DNA from: an uncultured Fibrobacter sp.
GTDB taxonomy: Bacteria > Fibrobacterota > Fibrobacteria > Fibrobacterales > Fibrobacteraceae
Assembly: GCA_934691725.1 (NCBI GenBank)
Contig: CAKUTF010000007.1
Coordinates: 33,827 to 97,826 of the forward strand
Reading direction: 5' to 3'
Length of the DNA stretch: 64,000 nt
The notes beneath the pieces are model-generated. The model worked only from the letters and a program-made list of their open reading frames with translations. It did no database searches and was not told the DNA's origin. Positions within the stretch are counted from its first letter, which is position 1; the number at the start of each line of letters is the position of its first letter. Below, one piece after another: positions 37,565 through 46,538 of the stretch. Made by a program: the position numbers and the translations under genes.

Positions 37565-37678
37565 ATTTTTATGTATATTTAAAGCGTAGCAATACTTGAA
37601 AATGAACGAAAAAATGCAACAATCTCATCAGGAAAAGCGGACGACCGAAGACTATTTAAACGGTCGTTTTTTCAAAAC

Positions 37679-38683
37679 ATGGCTTGGACTACAAAAAGTG
37701 GCGCTCTGAATGCGTTTCGGCTATCGGACGCCGAATACTGGAGGCTTTTCAATCGCTTTTTTTCGAGTTCGAGCAGCAAGACGACGACGTATAAGTTTGC
37801 GCTTTTGAAAGCGATTCTCGACAATCTTTTCAATAACGAGAGCGTGGCGAATGGCGAACGAATTCTCTACTCGGATATTTTTTCTAAGTTCGCGGAAAGC
37901 TTTTGGAATTTGGTTGTCAAATATCGCCTGCGGCAAAAAGCGGTAACTTCCGACGGCAAGACTACTAAAATCGAACAGATATTTCATGAATATGTCCGCA
38001 AGGAGCCGATTCTTGGATGTATCGAGTTCGCTGCGATTGAAGAACGGACGCGCATTGCGTTGATTCGAAAGGTGCAGCAGGAGTGTTGCCGATATGTTCT
38101 TGGGGCTCTATATGGAGATTTCTCGGGAAACCTTTACGGCTTTGATCTTTTAGGCGATTCCCTGGTTCTCGCTCCCGGTGCCTACGAATTCTTGCTCAAG
38201 TACAAGATTGAAGTGGAAAAGCTCAACTACTATTACTGGGCGCAGTTTCTTGAACGCATTAACGACGAATCTGTTCTTTTCGGAATTCTTGGAAAACTGG
38301 AACTGTCGCTTCCGCAGCGCGAACCGCTTTCTGTTTTTCGAAAAGTTCTTTCCATCGAATTTGAAGAAAATAACTGTTTCTACTGCGGGTGTAAGCTTTC
38401 TGGAATCGTGCATGTGGACCATTTTATTCCATGGAGCTTTGTCAAGGAAGACAAACTCTGGAATTTCGTCCTGTCATGCCCGAAGTGCAACATCAAGAAA
38501 AGCAACATTCTGCCCGAAAAACGGCTGATTGAAAAAATCAACTTTCGGAACGAAAGGATTCTTGCGCATTCGGGTGAATTTATCAACGCCCAGTTTAAGG
38601 GCTATACCAAGAATCTTGTCGAGAATCTTTGGCATTATGCCCTTTTTGCCGGGTTCCGCGTGATGGGCGAAGACCCGCGCTAA
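37679..38683 (+). CDS. HNH endonuclease
   Basis: A 334-residue protein with a classic HNH zinc-finger nuclease at residues 238-285: CFYCGCKLSG, VHVDHFIPWSF (catalytic His) and SCPKCNIKKSN. The N-terminal 230 residues are helical and typical of HNH proteins found in defence islands (opening with GALNAFRLSDAEYWRLFNRFF). It is divergent from sspD with a 110-nt gap, so both may share a control region. Its stop overlaps the end of the convergent activase gene by 4 nt. It may be a further nuclease of the Ssp-like system or an independent passenger. Confidence 0.83.
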   Translation: MAWTTKSGALNAFRLSDAEYWRLFNRFFSSSSSKTTTYKFALLKAILDNLFNNESVANGERILYSDIFSKFAESFWNLVVKYRLRQKAVTSDGKTTKIEQIFHEYVRKEPILGCIEFAAIEERTRIALIRKVQQECCRYVLGALYGDFSGNLYGFDLLGDSLVLAPGAYEFLLKYKIEVEKLNYYYWAQFLERINDESVLFGILGKLELSLPQREPLSVFRKVLSIEFEENNCFYCGCKLSGIVHVDHFIPWSFVKEDKLWNFVLSCPKCNIKKSNILPEKRLIEKINFRNERILAHSGEFINAQFKGYTKNLVENLWHYALFAGFRVMGEDPR

Positions 38684-41600
38684 CCTTCCACGTGGTGCGA
38701 CTTTTCGAGGTCGCGGGCGTTGATGATTAGCATCTGCAGGCGGTTCTCGATGTTTGCGAAGCTCGTGTCCGGGTCGTAGTCGAGCGAGAGGACCTGGATG
38801 TGCGGGTATCGCGCCTTGACCGCCTTGGTGAGGCCGCGTCCCGAAATGTGGTTTGCGAGACAGGCGAACGGCTGCACGATGATGAAGCTGTTGATGCCGT
38901 GCGGCGCGTTGTAGAGGATTTCGCCCGGGATAAGCCAGCCCTCGCCCGTGTTGTATGTCGGGTCGATGATGTCGCCCACGAGCTTGACCAGTTCGTAGCA
39001 GTCCGCGTGATGCTCGTAGAGCTTGTAACGCTTCGCGTGCTTCTGGACGGTCTTTACCGCATGGGTGTAGATTTTCGCGGTGACGCCTCCGATGAGCCAG
39101 TTCTCGATGGGCTTTTCGATTAACCCGCGCTTGATCTTTTCGCGCCGGACGACTTCATCTACCCGGAAGAAGTCCGTCATGCCCGGCAGGTAAACTTCCA
39201 TGCCGTTGTCCATCAGGTAGTCTTCGATGTGGCCGTTTGCGCCCGGGTGGTAGTTCATCAGGATTTCGCCGAGGAGCGCGACGCGCGGCTTGCGGTAGCT
39301 CGAATCGACTTCTATCTTGTTGAACGCATCGACTGCCTGGTCGAAGACTTTCAGCGCTTCCTTCGGGTAGGCTACTCCCTTGGTCGAGATGACCGCGACC
39401 CTTTCCATGACGCGGGGAAGCCATTCGTCATAGACTTTCTGCGTGTCGCCCGCATGAAGTTCGTAGGGGCGGCTCCTGCGGTAGAACGTCTCGATGGCGT
39501 CCATCATGGTGAGGCCCCAGAGCATGTGCAGGCGGAAGTCCAGCGTGAGCTTGAAACCCGGGTGCATGTTCTTCGTGTCGGTGCCGGTCGTGATGATGGG
39601 AACGTCCGCAAAGCCCGCTTCGTCGAGAGCCTTTCTCGCGAGGACGGCATACTGGACCGCGCGGCAGTTTTCGCAGTTCTTCGATAGCGTGACGGCGATT
39701 TTGTCGTGCGGGCATTCGGGGTGCTGCTTCAGCCACAGGAGGTTTTCGCCGATGTTCACCTGCGCGGGGAAGCAGATGTCGTTGTGGACGAACTTCTTGC
39801 CGAGCGCGAACGCTTCCGGGCCGCCCATCGGGAGCAGCTCGACCTTGTAGCCGAGATGCTTGAAGTAGGCCGTGGCGAGGACGCTGAATCCGCGGGAGAG
39901 GTTCGGGACTAGTATCGTGCGGGTCTCCTTGTCCTTTTCCTCGAACTTGACGGGGAAGAGCGGGCCTTCCGTCTTGGGCGGGAACGAAATCTTTCTCCGA
40001 GCGCGGACGGTTTCGATAAAGCTCTTGACGCGGATGCCGACCGGGCCGCGGGCGTCGCCTTCGTCGAGCTTCAGCATCAGAAGTTCCTTCATGGAGACTT
40101 CGTGCAGCATCCGGTTCATTTCGTCGGTGAGAACCGAGTCGTGTCCGCAGCCGAAGCTCACGATTTGCACGAGTTCGAGCGCGGGATCCTTTGCCGCGAG
40201 CATCGTCGCCCCGAGCATCCGCATGTGGAACGTATTCTTGACTTCCATCCGGGTATGCTTATCGACGTCCTGGTCAAAAACTCCGGGGAGCGATTCCGTC
40301 GTGAGGACGGGGATTCCCATCCGCGTGAAATGCTGCGCGATGTTGTGGTTGATGAGCGTGTCCGCGTGGTAGGGACGCCCGGCGAGGCATATCGCGAAGT
40401 CGCCCTTTTTCCGGACGTCATCGAGAATCTTTCCGCCTTCTTCGGCGAGTGTCGCGCGGAAAGTCGAAAGAGCCTTTTCGCCCTCGGTCACCGCCTTGTC
40501 GAGAATCTTTTTGGAAATCCCCCAGAGGTCGTGGAAGTAGTTCACCGTCTGCTTGCGGCGCAGATCCGTGTCCGTCCAGTGGAATGTGGGCTGGATCATC
40601 GGAATCCCGTAGCGGCTTTCGGGATCGTCCGTGTTGCGGCAGACGTTGGGATATCCCTGTACGACGGGGCATACGGCTGTCGATTTGAACTTCGAATGAT
40701 CGCTAGGCAGGGCGACCATCACCGGGAAGAAGATGCTGTTCACCTTCTTGTCGATAAGGTCGAGAACGTGGCCGTGGACGAGCTTTGCCGGGAAGCAGAT
40801 CGTGTCGCTCGCAACGCTCTGGAGTCCGCGCTCGAAGAGCTTGTAGTCGCTCTGGCGGCTGATGACTACCGTGTAGCCGAGCGACGTGAAGAACGCTTTC
40901 CAGTAGGGAAGACTTGACCAGAATTCGAGCGCGCGCGGGATGCCGATGGTCTTTCCGGTATGCGGCATGAGCTGTTTCGGCGCGTAATCCTTGACTAGCA
41001 GCTGGTTCGTGCGCTTGACCATGTCGGGCACGGCGAGCATCTTCTTGTTGATTTCCGCGATGAGCGCTTTCGTCTTCGGGTCGTTCGGGTCGGCGGTGAC
41101 TTCTCCGCGTTCGCAGCGGTTCCCGGTGACGTAACTCGAACCGTCGCTGAACGTAACGATCGTGCGGGAGCAGTGGTTCGTGCAGTAGCCGCAGATCATG
41201 CCGGGCTTGTTGTCCCAGCTCAGGTTGCGGGCCGCTTCGAGACCGATGAATGTCGAGCGGTAGTTCGGGTCTTCCTTCTTCTTGTTCTCCATGAACTTTT
41301 TTGTGAGAAGGGCAACGCCGATCGCTCCCATTTCGCCCGGGCGTTCCGGTCGGATGGGGACGATGCCCGTGAGCTGCTCGAAGGCGCGGAGGACCGCGTC
41401 GTTCTTGAACGTTCCGCCCTGGACCACGACGACCTTTCCGAGCGTCTCGAGGTTGCGGATGCGGATGACCTTCGTGAACACGTTCAGGATGATGGAGCGG
41501 CAGATGCCCGCGATGATGTCTTCGGGCTGCTTGCCGTCGCGCTGCTCGGTGATTATCGAGCTGTTCATGAAGACCGTGCAGCGGCTTCCGAGTTCGGAGG

Positions 41601-43095
41601 GATTCTTCGCGTTGAAGGCGAGTTCCGCGATTTTTTCCATGGGGACGCCGAGCGACTTCGCATAAGTTTCGATGAACGATCCGCATCCCGAGGAGCACGC
41701 CTCGTTGAGGATGATGCCCGTGACGACGCCGTCGTGGACGGAGATGGCCTTCATGTCCTGCCCGCCGATGTCGAGGATGAAGGAAACGTCCGGTCGGAGC
41801 TTTTGCGCCGCGTTCGCGTGGGCGACCGTTTCGACGGTGTGGTAGTCGGCGTGGACGGCCCGGGCGAAGAGCTGTTCGCCGTAGCCGGTCGTTCCGACGC
41901 CTAGAATGTTGAGCTTGCAGCCGTATTCCTCGTAGCGGTCCGCCAGGTCGTTGAGCGCTTTCTTCAGGACCGCGAGCGGTTCGCCTTCGTTTCCGGAATA
42001 GAAACCGTCGATGACCTTCTCGTTTTCGTCGAGCAGGACGAACTTGGTCGTAGTCGAACCCGCGTCGATACCGAGATACGCGTTGATGGTGGAGCCTGAG
42101 GGCGGCTGCGGATAGTTCGGGCTTGCGAGCGGATGCGCCTGTTTGAAAAGTTCGTATTCCGCTTCGCTCTTGAAGAACGGTTCGGAGTGGTCCTTGCGCT
42201 CGGCGAGGCGAATTTCGTTGAAGTGCCTGAGCATTTCGAGCGAGCCTTCCCGCCTGTAGCCGCATTCCTTGTCCGCGAACATGCTGCCGACGGAAAGCGC
42301 CGCCCCATAGGCGACGAGGACTTCGGAATGTTCCGGCCGGATGGCCTGTTCGTCGGAGATGCCGAGGCGTTCCTTGAAGGCGCGGACGAGGGTCGCGTTG
42401 AACGTGAGCGGTCCGCCTTCGAAGATGACGGGCGGCTTGATTTCCATGCCCTGGGCGAGGCCGCCGATCGTCTGCTTCGCAATCGCGTGGAAGCTCGAAA
42501 GGGCGATGTCCTCCTTGGCGACGCCGCTGTTGAGCATCGGCTGGATGTCTGTCTTGGCGAAGACGCCGCAGCGCCCCGAAATTTCGTAAACCTTCGTGCC
42601 GCGTGCCGCGAACGATTCGAACTGTTCCGTCTTGATGCGGAGAAGTCCCGCTACCTGGTCGATGAACGCTCCTGTTCCGCCGGCGCATACGCCGTTCATG
42701 CGCATGTCGCTTGCGATGAGCTTTCCCGTGCCTTTGTCCTTTTCGAAGAAGACGACTTTTGCGTCCTGTCCGCCGAGTTCGATGGCGACCCGGGCTTCGG
42801 GGTGGGTCGCTCTCACGGCGAGAGCGTTGGCGACGACTTCCTGTACAAAGAACGCGTGTGTCGCGTCGGCGAATGGCTGCGCCCCGGATCCGCAAAATGC
42901 CACCCGGAAATTCTTGTCGGGGAACATGCCGTGGGCGGTCGAAAGGACTTCATAGACTTTCTTCGCCTGCATCGCGTTGTGGCGTTCGTAGGTAAAATGG
43001 AGGAGCTTTTCGGTCGCCGGATCGACAACGGCGATTTTCACGGTAGTCGAACCGACATCGACACCAATCCACAGGTCATTATTCTGAATGCTCAT
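38680..43095 (-). CDS. Acyl-CoA dehydratase activase-related fusion (BcrAD/BadFG ATPase-DUF2229-HgdB-like)
   Basis: A 1471-residue protein with two ASKHA ATPase domains: the first opens WIGVDVGSTTVKIAVVD (about 8-24), the second YLGIDAGSTTTKFVLLD (about 325). Each has an ACSSGCGSF- or CAGGTGAFID-type cluster cysteine loop. A DUF2229 region follows (GIPRALEFWSSLPYWKAFF), then HgdB-like parts. Two-hydroxyacyl-CoA dehydratase activators use ATP and a [4Fe-4S] cluster to inject low-potential electrons. These giant fusions are common in anaerobes but their substrate is not established. No dehydratase subunit gene is adjacent. Full length and apparently intact. Confidence 0.85.
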   Translation of the reverse strand: MSIQNNDLWIGVDVGSTTVKIAVVDPATEKLLHFTYERHNAMQAKKVYEVLSTAHGMFPDKNFRVAFCGSGAQPFADATHAFFVQEVVANALAVRATHPEARVAIELGGQDAKVVFFEKDKGTGKLIASDMRMNGVCAGGTGAFIDQVAGLLRIKTEQFESFAARGTKVYEISGRCGVFAKTDIQPMLNSGVAKEDIALSSFHAIAKQTIGGLAQGMEIKPPVIFEGGPLTFNATLVRAFKERLGISDEQAIRPEHSEVLVAYGAALSVGSMFADKECGYRREGSLEMLRHFNEIRLAERKDHSEPFFKSEAEYELFKQAHPLASPNYPQPPSGSTINAYLGIDAGSTTTKFVLLDENEKVIDGFYSGNEGEPLAVLKKALNDLADRYEEYGCKLNILGVGTTGYGEQLFARAVHADYHTVETVAHANAAQKLRPDVSFILDIGGQDMKAISVHDGVVTGIILNEACSSGCGSFIETYAKSLGVPMEKIAELAFNAKNPSELGSRCTVFMNSSIITEQRDGKQPEDIIAGICRSIILNVFTKVIRIRNLETLGKVVVVQGGTFKNDAVLRAFEQLTGIVPIRPERPGEMGAIGVALLTKKFMENKKKEDPNYRSTFIGLEAARNLSWDNKPGMICGYCTNHCSRTIVTFSDGSSYVTGNRCERGEVTADPNDPKTKALIAEINKKMLAVPDMVKRTNQLLVKDYAPKQLMPHTGKTIGIPRALEFWSSLPYWKAFFTSLGYTVVISRQSDYKLFERGLQSVASDTICFPAKLVHGHVLDLIDKKVNSIFFPVMVALPSDHSKFKSTAVCPVVQGYPNVCRNTDDPESRYGIPMIQPTFHWTDTDLRRKQTVNYFHDLWGISKKILDKAVTEGEKALSTFRATLAEEGGKILDDVRKKGDFAICLAGRPYHADTLINHNIAQHFTRMGIPVLTTESLPGVFDQDVDKHTRMEVKNTFHMRMLGATMLAAKDPALELVQIVSFGCGHDSVLTDEMNRMLHEVSMKELLMLKLDEGDARGPVGIRVKSFIETVRARRKISFPPKTEGPLFPVKFEEKDKETRTILVPNLSRGFSVLATAYFKHLGYKVELLPMGGPEAFALGKKFVHNDICFPAQVNIGENLLWLKQHPECPHDKIAVTLSKNCENCRAVQYAVLARKALDEAGFADVPIITTGTDTKNMHPGFKLTLDFRLHMLWGLTMMDAIETFYRRSRPYELHAGDTQKVYDEWLPRVMERVAVISTKGVAYPKEALKVFDQAVDAFNKIEVDSSYRKPRVALLGEILMNYHPGANGHIEDYLMDNGMEVYLPGMTDFFRVDEVVRREKIKRGLIEKPIENWLIGGVTAKIYTHAVKTVQKHAKRYKLYEHHADCYELVKLVGDIIDPTYNTGEGWLIPGEILYNAPHGINSFIIVQPFACLANHISGRGLTKAVKARYPHIQVLSLDYDPDTSFANIENRLQMLIINARDLEKSHHVEG

Positions 43096-43143
43096 AGTGT
43101 CTCAAATCTAGAAAAATCGGATTTTTTCAAGGCGGCTGGCTGC

Positions 43144-43149
43144 TATATT
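43144..43149 (+). promoter_or_regulatory. -10 box of the RBBP9-like gene (leaderless)
   Basis: TATATT ends 6 nt before the ATG at 43156. No convincing -35 element was found at the usual distance. The spacing matches that at scpB, the phosphatase gene and the 61147 gene. Confidence 0.45.
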
Positions 43150-43155
43150 TGAACC

Positions 43156-43683
43156 ATGCACCACTTGATTATTCCGGGCCTCAACAATTCGGGGCCGAAA
43201 CATTGGCAGAGCTTTTGGGAAAGAAGCCTCCCGGACACGGAGCGCGTCGTCCAGAAAAACTGGGAACATCCGGAAAAGAATGACTGGGTGGAAAGGCTTT
43301 CCGGATACATCGCCGGATTGAAGTCGGACACGGTTCTAGTCGCGCACAGCCTGGGTTCGGTGACCGCGGTCGAATGGCTTCTCCGAGAGAAAAGTCCCTT
43401 TGTCCGCGGGGCTTTCCTGGTCGCTCCGGCGGATGCGGATTCGGTGGAAACCATCCGCGACTTCGCCCCGGTTCCGCTGAAAAGGCTTCCCGTCCCGTCG
43501 ATGGTTGTCGCTAGCGAAAACGACCCTTACGTCTCGATGGAACGCGCGCGCCTGTTCGCCGAGGCTTGGGGTTCGAGCCTTGAAAATGTCGGCGCTCTCG
43601 GGCATATCAATGCGCAGACGGATTTAGGCGAATGGCCCGCCGGCAGGGCGCTTCTCGAAAAATTCGAACGGTCGCTGGAATAG
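43156..43683 (+). CDS. RBBP9/YdeN-family serine hydrolase
   Basis: A 175-residue small alpha/beta hydrolase. The catalytic triad is visible: Ser65 in VAHSLGSV, Asp123 in ASENDPYVS and His150 in GALGHINAQ; the opening IIPGLNNSGPKHWQSFWE is family-typical. The cellular substrate of this family is mostly unknown. It seems to be a single-gene unit with its own -10 box and no leader. Confidence 0.9.
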   Translation: MHHLIIPGLNNSGPKHWQSFWERSLPDTERVVQKNWEHPEKNDWVERLSGYIAGLKSDTVLVAHSLGSVTAVEWLLREKSPFVRGAFLVAPADADSVETIRDFAPVPLKRLPVPSMVVASENDPYVSMERARLFAEAWGSSLENVGALGHINAQTDLGEWPAGRALLEKFERSLE

Positions 43684-43753
43684 AGACTTTGTCGGCTGGA
43701 ATTTCCTGACGGAAAATTGTAGAGTGCTTTCTGTAAAATTTTCGGAGGCTTTG

Positions 43754-44380
43754 ATGAAAAGGCTTTTGGTTGTCCTTATGCTTTTCTTTTTCGCCTGTTC
43801 GGCAAGTTCCGAATCAAAACCGTCCGCTTTGGATGACGGCAAAAACAAATCGAACATTTTGGTTGCCTATTATTCCGCAACGGGAACGACAAAGGCGGTT
43901 GCCGAAAAAATTGCTTCCTATCTTGGAGCGGACCTGTTCGAGGTTGTGCCGAATGAAGGATATTCTTCAGCGGATTTGGACTGGACGGACAGAGAAAGCC
44001 GCGTTTTCTGCGAACACGATACGATTTTTGGAGAAAAGGCAAACGGAACTGCGACCGTAAGTGACCTGAAAAAACTCCCTGTCGCGATGAAAGGCGATAT
44101 GCCGGACTTGAGCGGCTACAAGACAGTGTTCATCGGTGCGCCAATCTGGTGGGGAATCGCAGCCTGGCCTGTGAAGGCGTTTGTTGAAAATGCGGATTTT
44201 AAAGGAAAAACAGTCGTTCCTTTCTGCACTTCGATGAGTTCGGGTCTTGGAAGAAGCGGCGAACTGCTCCATGAACTTGCCGGGGCGGACAACGGAAACT
44301 GGCTCGCCGGAAAAAGGTTCGGTACGAGTGCTGGTGAGAGCGAAATCCGCAGCTGGATTGATTCCATCGGCGTGAAGTGA
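43754..44380 (+). CDS. Exported flavodoxin-family protein, probable lipoprotein
   Basis: A 208-residue protein. The signal sequence MKRLLVVLMLFFFACSAS has a lipobox-like end with Cys15. The flavodoxin fold starts at ILVAYYSATGTTKAVAEKI (FMN phosphate loop) and continues with IGAPIWWGIAAWPVKAF and FCTSMSSGLG. A GGAGG ribosome-binding site supports the ATG at 43754. Flavodoxins usually work in the cytoplasm, so an exported one is unusual, though such forms exist in anaerobes. It starts a group of exported enzymes continuing to 46319. Confidence 0.82.
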   Translation: MKRLLVVLMLFFFACSASSESKPSALDDGKNKSNILVAYYSATGTTKAVAEKIASYLGADLFEVVPNEGYSSADLDWTDRESRVFCEHDTIFGEKANGTATVSDLKKLPVAMKGDMPDLSGYKTVFIGAPIWWGIAAWPVKAFVENADFKGKTVVPFCTSMSSGLGRSGELLHELAGADNGNWLAGKRFGTSAGESEIRSWIDSIGVK

Positions 44381-44442
44381 GAAACGGCAAAGCCTGAGTA
44401 GCTTGGTTGGAGTATGAACGCCAAAGTTATCTTGGAGGTTTT

Positions 44443-45336
44443 ATGAAAAAGATTTTGTTGAGTTTTGTGGCAGCTGCTGCATTTTTGGCCGGGGTGAATG
44501 CTCAGGAAGTGAAGTATGTCAAGGCTCCTGAGTTTAAGAATCAGATTTATCTTTACGGAAAGCCTGATTCGGCGGAAACGGAGCAGTGGTACGAGATTGA
44601 AGGGCGGGGGCAGTTTGTGAGGAATGTGAAAAATCCTGCGCTGATTCCGTATCTTCCGGCAAAAAGGAAAGCGAACGGGGCGGCTGTGATTATTGCTCCG
44701 GGAGGCGCGTTTTTGCATCACACTTTTGGAAGCGGCGGCTTTGAGTCGGCACAGTGGTTTCAGAAGCAGGGATTTGCGGCTTTTGTCTTGAAGTACCGCA
44801 CGGAAGAAACTCCGCGTGATGAGGCTGAGCATCAGGCTTTTGTGGCTGAAAAAATGGCTGGCTACCGTGCGGGCGGCTTGAGCGGAAACTATGCGCCGCA
44901 GACTCCAGATTTTGCTTTTGAAGATATTTGCGCCGCTGTAAAACTTGTGCGTGAGCGTGCCGCGGAATTCAATGTCCAATCGGACAAGATTGGAATCGTG
45001 GGATTTTCCGCCGGGGCTTTGCTTGCCGTTTACAATGCGGAATCTGCGCCTGATGAAAGCCGTGCGGATTTTATCGGCTCGATTTACGGCCAGCTTGTGA
45101 TGAGGGTGATGCCGGAAAAGCTTCCGCCGCTTTTTGCCGCAATGTCCAGCGACGACGAGCTTTCGGGGCAGAGCGGATTTGAAGTCTTTCAGGCTTGGCA
45201 GAAGCGCGGAATAGCGGAGCTTCATCTTTTTGGTCAGGGCGGACACAATTTTGGAATGGGGCACGAGCCGTACACGAACGCTTTGTGGCCAGAGGAATTT
45301 CTTGCCTGGCTCAAAATGATAAAGGTCATAAAGTAA
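44443..45336 (+). CDS. Exported alpha/beta hydrolase (BD-FAE/xylan-esterase-like)
   Basis: A 297-residue protein with a signal peptide (MKKILLSFVAAAAFLAGVNA). The oxyanion motif is APGGAF (HGG-like), the nucleophile is Ser189 in GFSAG, and SSDDELS and GGHNFG supply the probable Asp and His. The layout resembles acetyl/feruloyl esterases related to BD-FAE that deacetylate plant polymers. An SD (TTGGAGG) lies before the ATG. It lies between an exported flavodoxin and an exported aldo/keto reductase; a sugar-modifying pathway outside the cytoplasm is possible, by inference. Confidence 0.78.
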   Translation: MKKILLSFVAAAAFLAGVNAQEVKYVKAPEFKNQIYLYGKPDSAETEQWYEIEGRGQFVRNVKNPALIPYLPAKRKANGAAVIIAPGGAFLHHTFGSGGFESAQWFQKQGFAAFVLKYRTEETPRDEAEHQAFVAEKMAGYRAGGLSGNYAPQTPDFAFEDICAAVKLVRERAAEFNVQSDKIGIVGFSAGALLAVYNAESAPDESRADFIGSIYGQLVMRVMPEKLPPLFAAMSSDDELSGQSGFEVFQAWQKRGIAELHLFGQGGHNFGMGHEPYTNALWPEEFLAWLKMIKVIK

Positions 45337-45362
45337 AAATAAACAGTATGGAGAAAATCAGG

Positions 45363-46319
45363 ATGAAAAAGTCAATCTTTGTTGCGTCGCTTTTTGCGGC
45401 GGCAGTTTTTTGCGGAAGTCTTGTTTATGCGGAGAATTTTGAAATGAAATCGGAAAATAATTATGCCACGATTCAGCTTAGCAACGGACTTAAAATTCCG
45501 CAGTTCGGGATTGGAACTTACGGCTCTAGCGAGCAGCAGGCGCATGACGCGGTTCTTGAGGCTTTAAAGGACGGCTACCGTCACATTGACGCTGCCCATG
45601 CTTACAGAAACGAGCGCGGAATTGCAAAGGCAATCAAGGAAAGCGGAATACCTCGCTCTGAAATCTGGATTACATCAAAACTCTGGCCTACGGATTACAG
45701 CGAGGGGAACGGGGCGCAGTCAATCGACAAGATGCTTGAACGGCTCGGAACGGATTACGTGGATCTGGTTTATCTCCATCAGCCGGTTGGCGACTATATG
45801 GCGGGCTACCGCGCTCTTGAAGAAGCAGTGCGTCAGGGAAAAGTTCATGCAATCGGGCTTTCTAATTTTGACTTGAATGAAGAAGTTTTTGAAGATGTTT
45901 ATACAAAGGCGGAGATAAAGCCTGTGATTGTCCAGATTGAACTGCATCCTTATGCGCAGCGTGTTGAATTCAGAAAAAAATGCGCAAAAAAAAATCTTGC
46001 CGTTGAAGGCTGGTTTCCTCTTGGCGGAAGCGGAAAGGGAAATGAATCGCTTTTTGCCGATGAGACGATAAAATCTCTCGCAAAAAAATACGGAAAGTCT
46101 CCGGCGCAGATAATTTTACGCTGGCATGTTCAGGAAGGATTCAGCACGATTCCAGGCTCAAGAAACGCCGCTCACATTGCGGAGAACATCGCGGTTTACG
46201 GTTTTTCTCTTTCCGACGCGGACATGGAAAAAATCCGCGCTCTGAACAAGGAAAGGCGTTTTTACAACGGAACTTGGGAAAGCGCGCAGCATTTTAAGGA
46301 CGTGAAAATCAATTATTGA
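45363..46319 (+). CDS. Aldo/keto reductase with a signal peptide
   Basis: A 318-residue AKR. The catalytic tetrad is complete: Asp76 and Tyr81 in RHIDAAHAYRNE, Lys106 in TSKLW, His139 in YLHQP. Before the AKR domain there is a signal-peptide-like N-terminus (MKKSIFVASLFAAAVFCG, then SLVYA). No twin-arginine motif is seen, so how NADPH would reach an exported reductase is unclear. The start at 45363 is 26 nt after the esterase stop. A second AKR follows at 46539. Confidence 0.83.
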   Translation: MKKSIFVASLFAAAVFCGSLVYAENFEMKSENNYATIQLSNGLKIPQFGIGTYGSSEQQAHDAVLEALKDGYRHIDAAHAYRNERGIAKAIKESGIPRSEIWITSKLWPTDYSEGNGAQSIDKMLERLGTDYVDLVYLHQPVGDYMAGYRALEEAVRQGKVHAIGLSNFDLNEEVFEDVYTKAEIKPVIVQIELHPYAQRVEFRKKCAKKNLAVEGWFPLGGSGKGNESLFADETIKSLAKKYGKSPAQIILRWHVQEGFSTIPGSRNAAHIAENIAVYGFSLSDADMEKIRALNKERRFYNGTWESAQHFKDVKINY

Positions 46320-46538
46320 GAGTGGGGTTTGTTTGGTGGGTAAAATCTACGCCATAGCGAAGTCTTGTTGCATATAAAATTTGTAGTTTAAGTTTTGTTT
46401 GACGCGGACTATGGGACGGCGTAGCTGTTTGGAGCTCAGAAGTCGAATGGCGCAACTCCGAAAAGTCCGTCTCGAACCTGACTGCCGACAGGCAGAGTGA
46501 GGGGTATGCTCGAATATATTTTAATAAGGAGTTAAAAT
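46320..46538. other. Gap between the two aldo/keto reductase genes
   Basis: A 219-nt stretch with no gene. It holds a short inverted pair (CTGCC-gaca-GGCAG near 46482-46495) and an AAGGAG ribosome-binding site for the second reductase at its end. Nothing else was recognised. Confidence 0.5.

Noticed and set aside
40703..42895. Minus-strand frame of 730 codons inside the activase gene
   Set aside because: It is a second frame of the same strand with an Arg-rich, motif-free product; the 1471-residue frame has clear ASKHA domains.
46320..46538. tRNA or small RNA gene between the reductase genes
   Set aside because: No cloverleaf or convincing promoter/terminator pair could be drawn.
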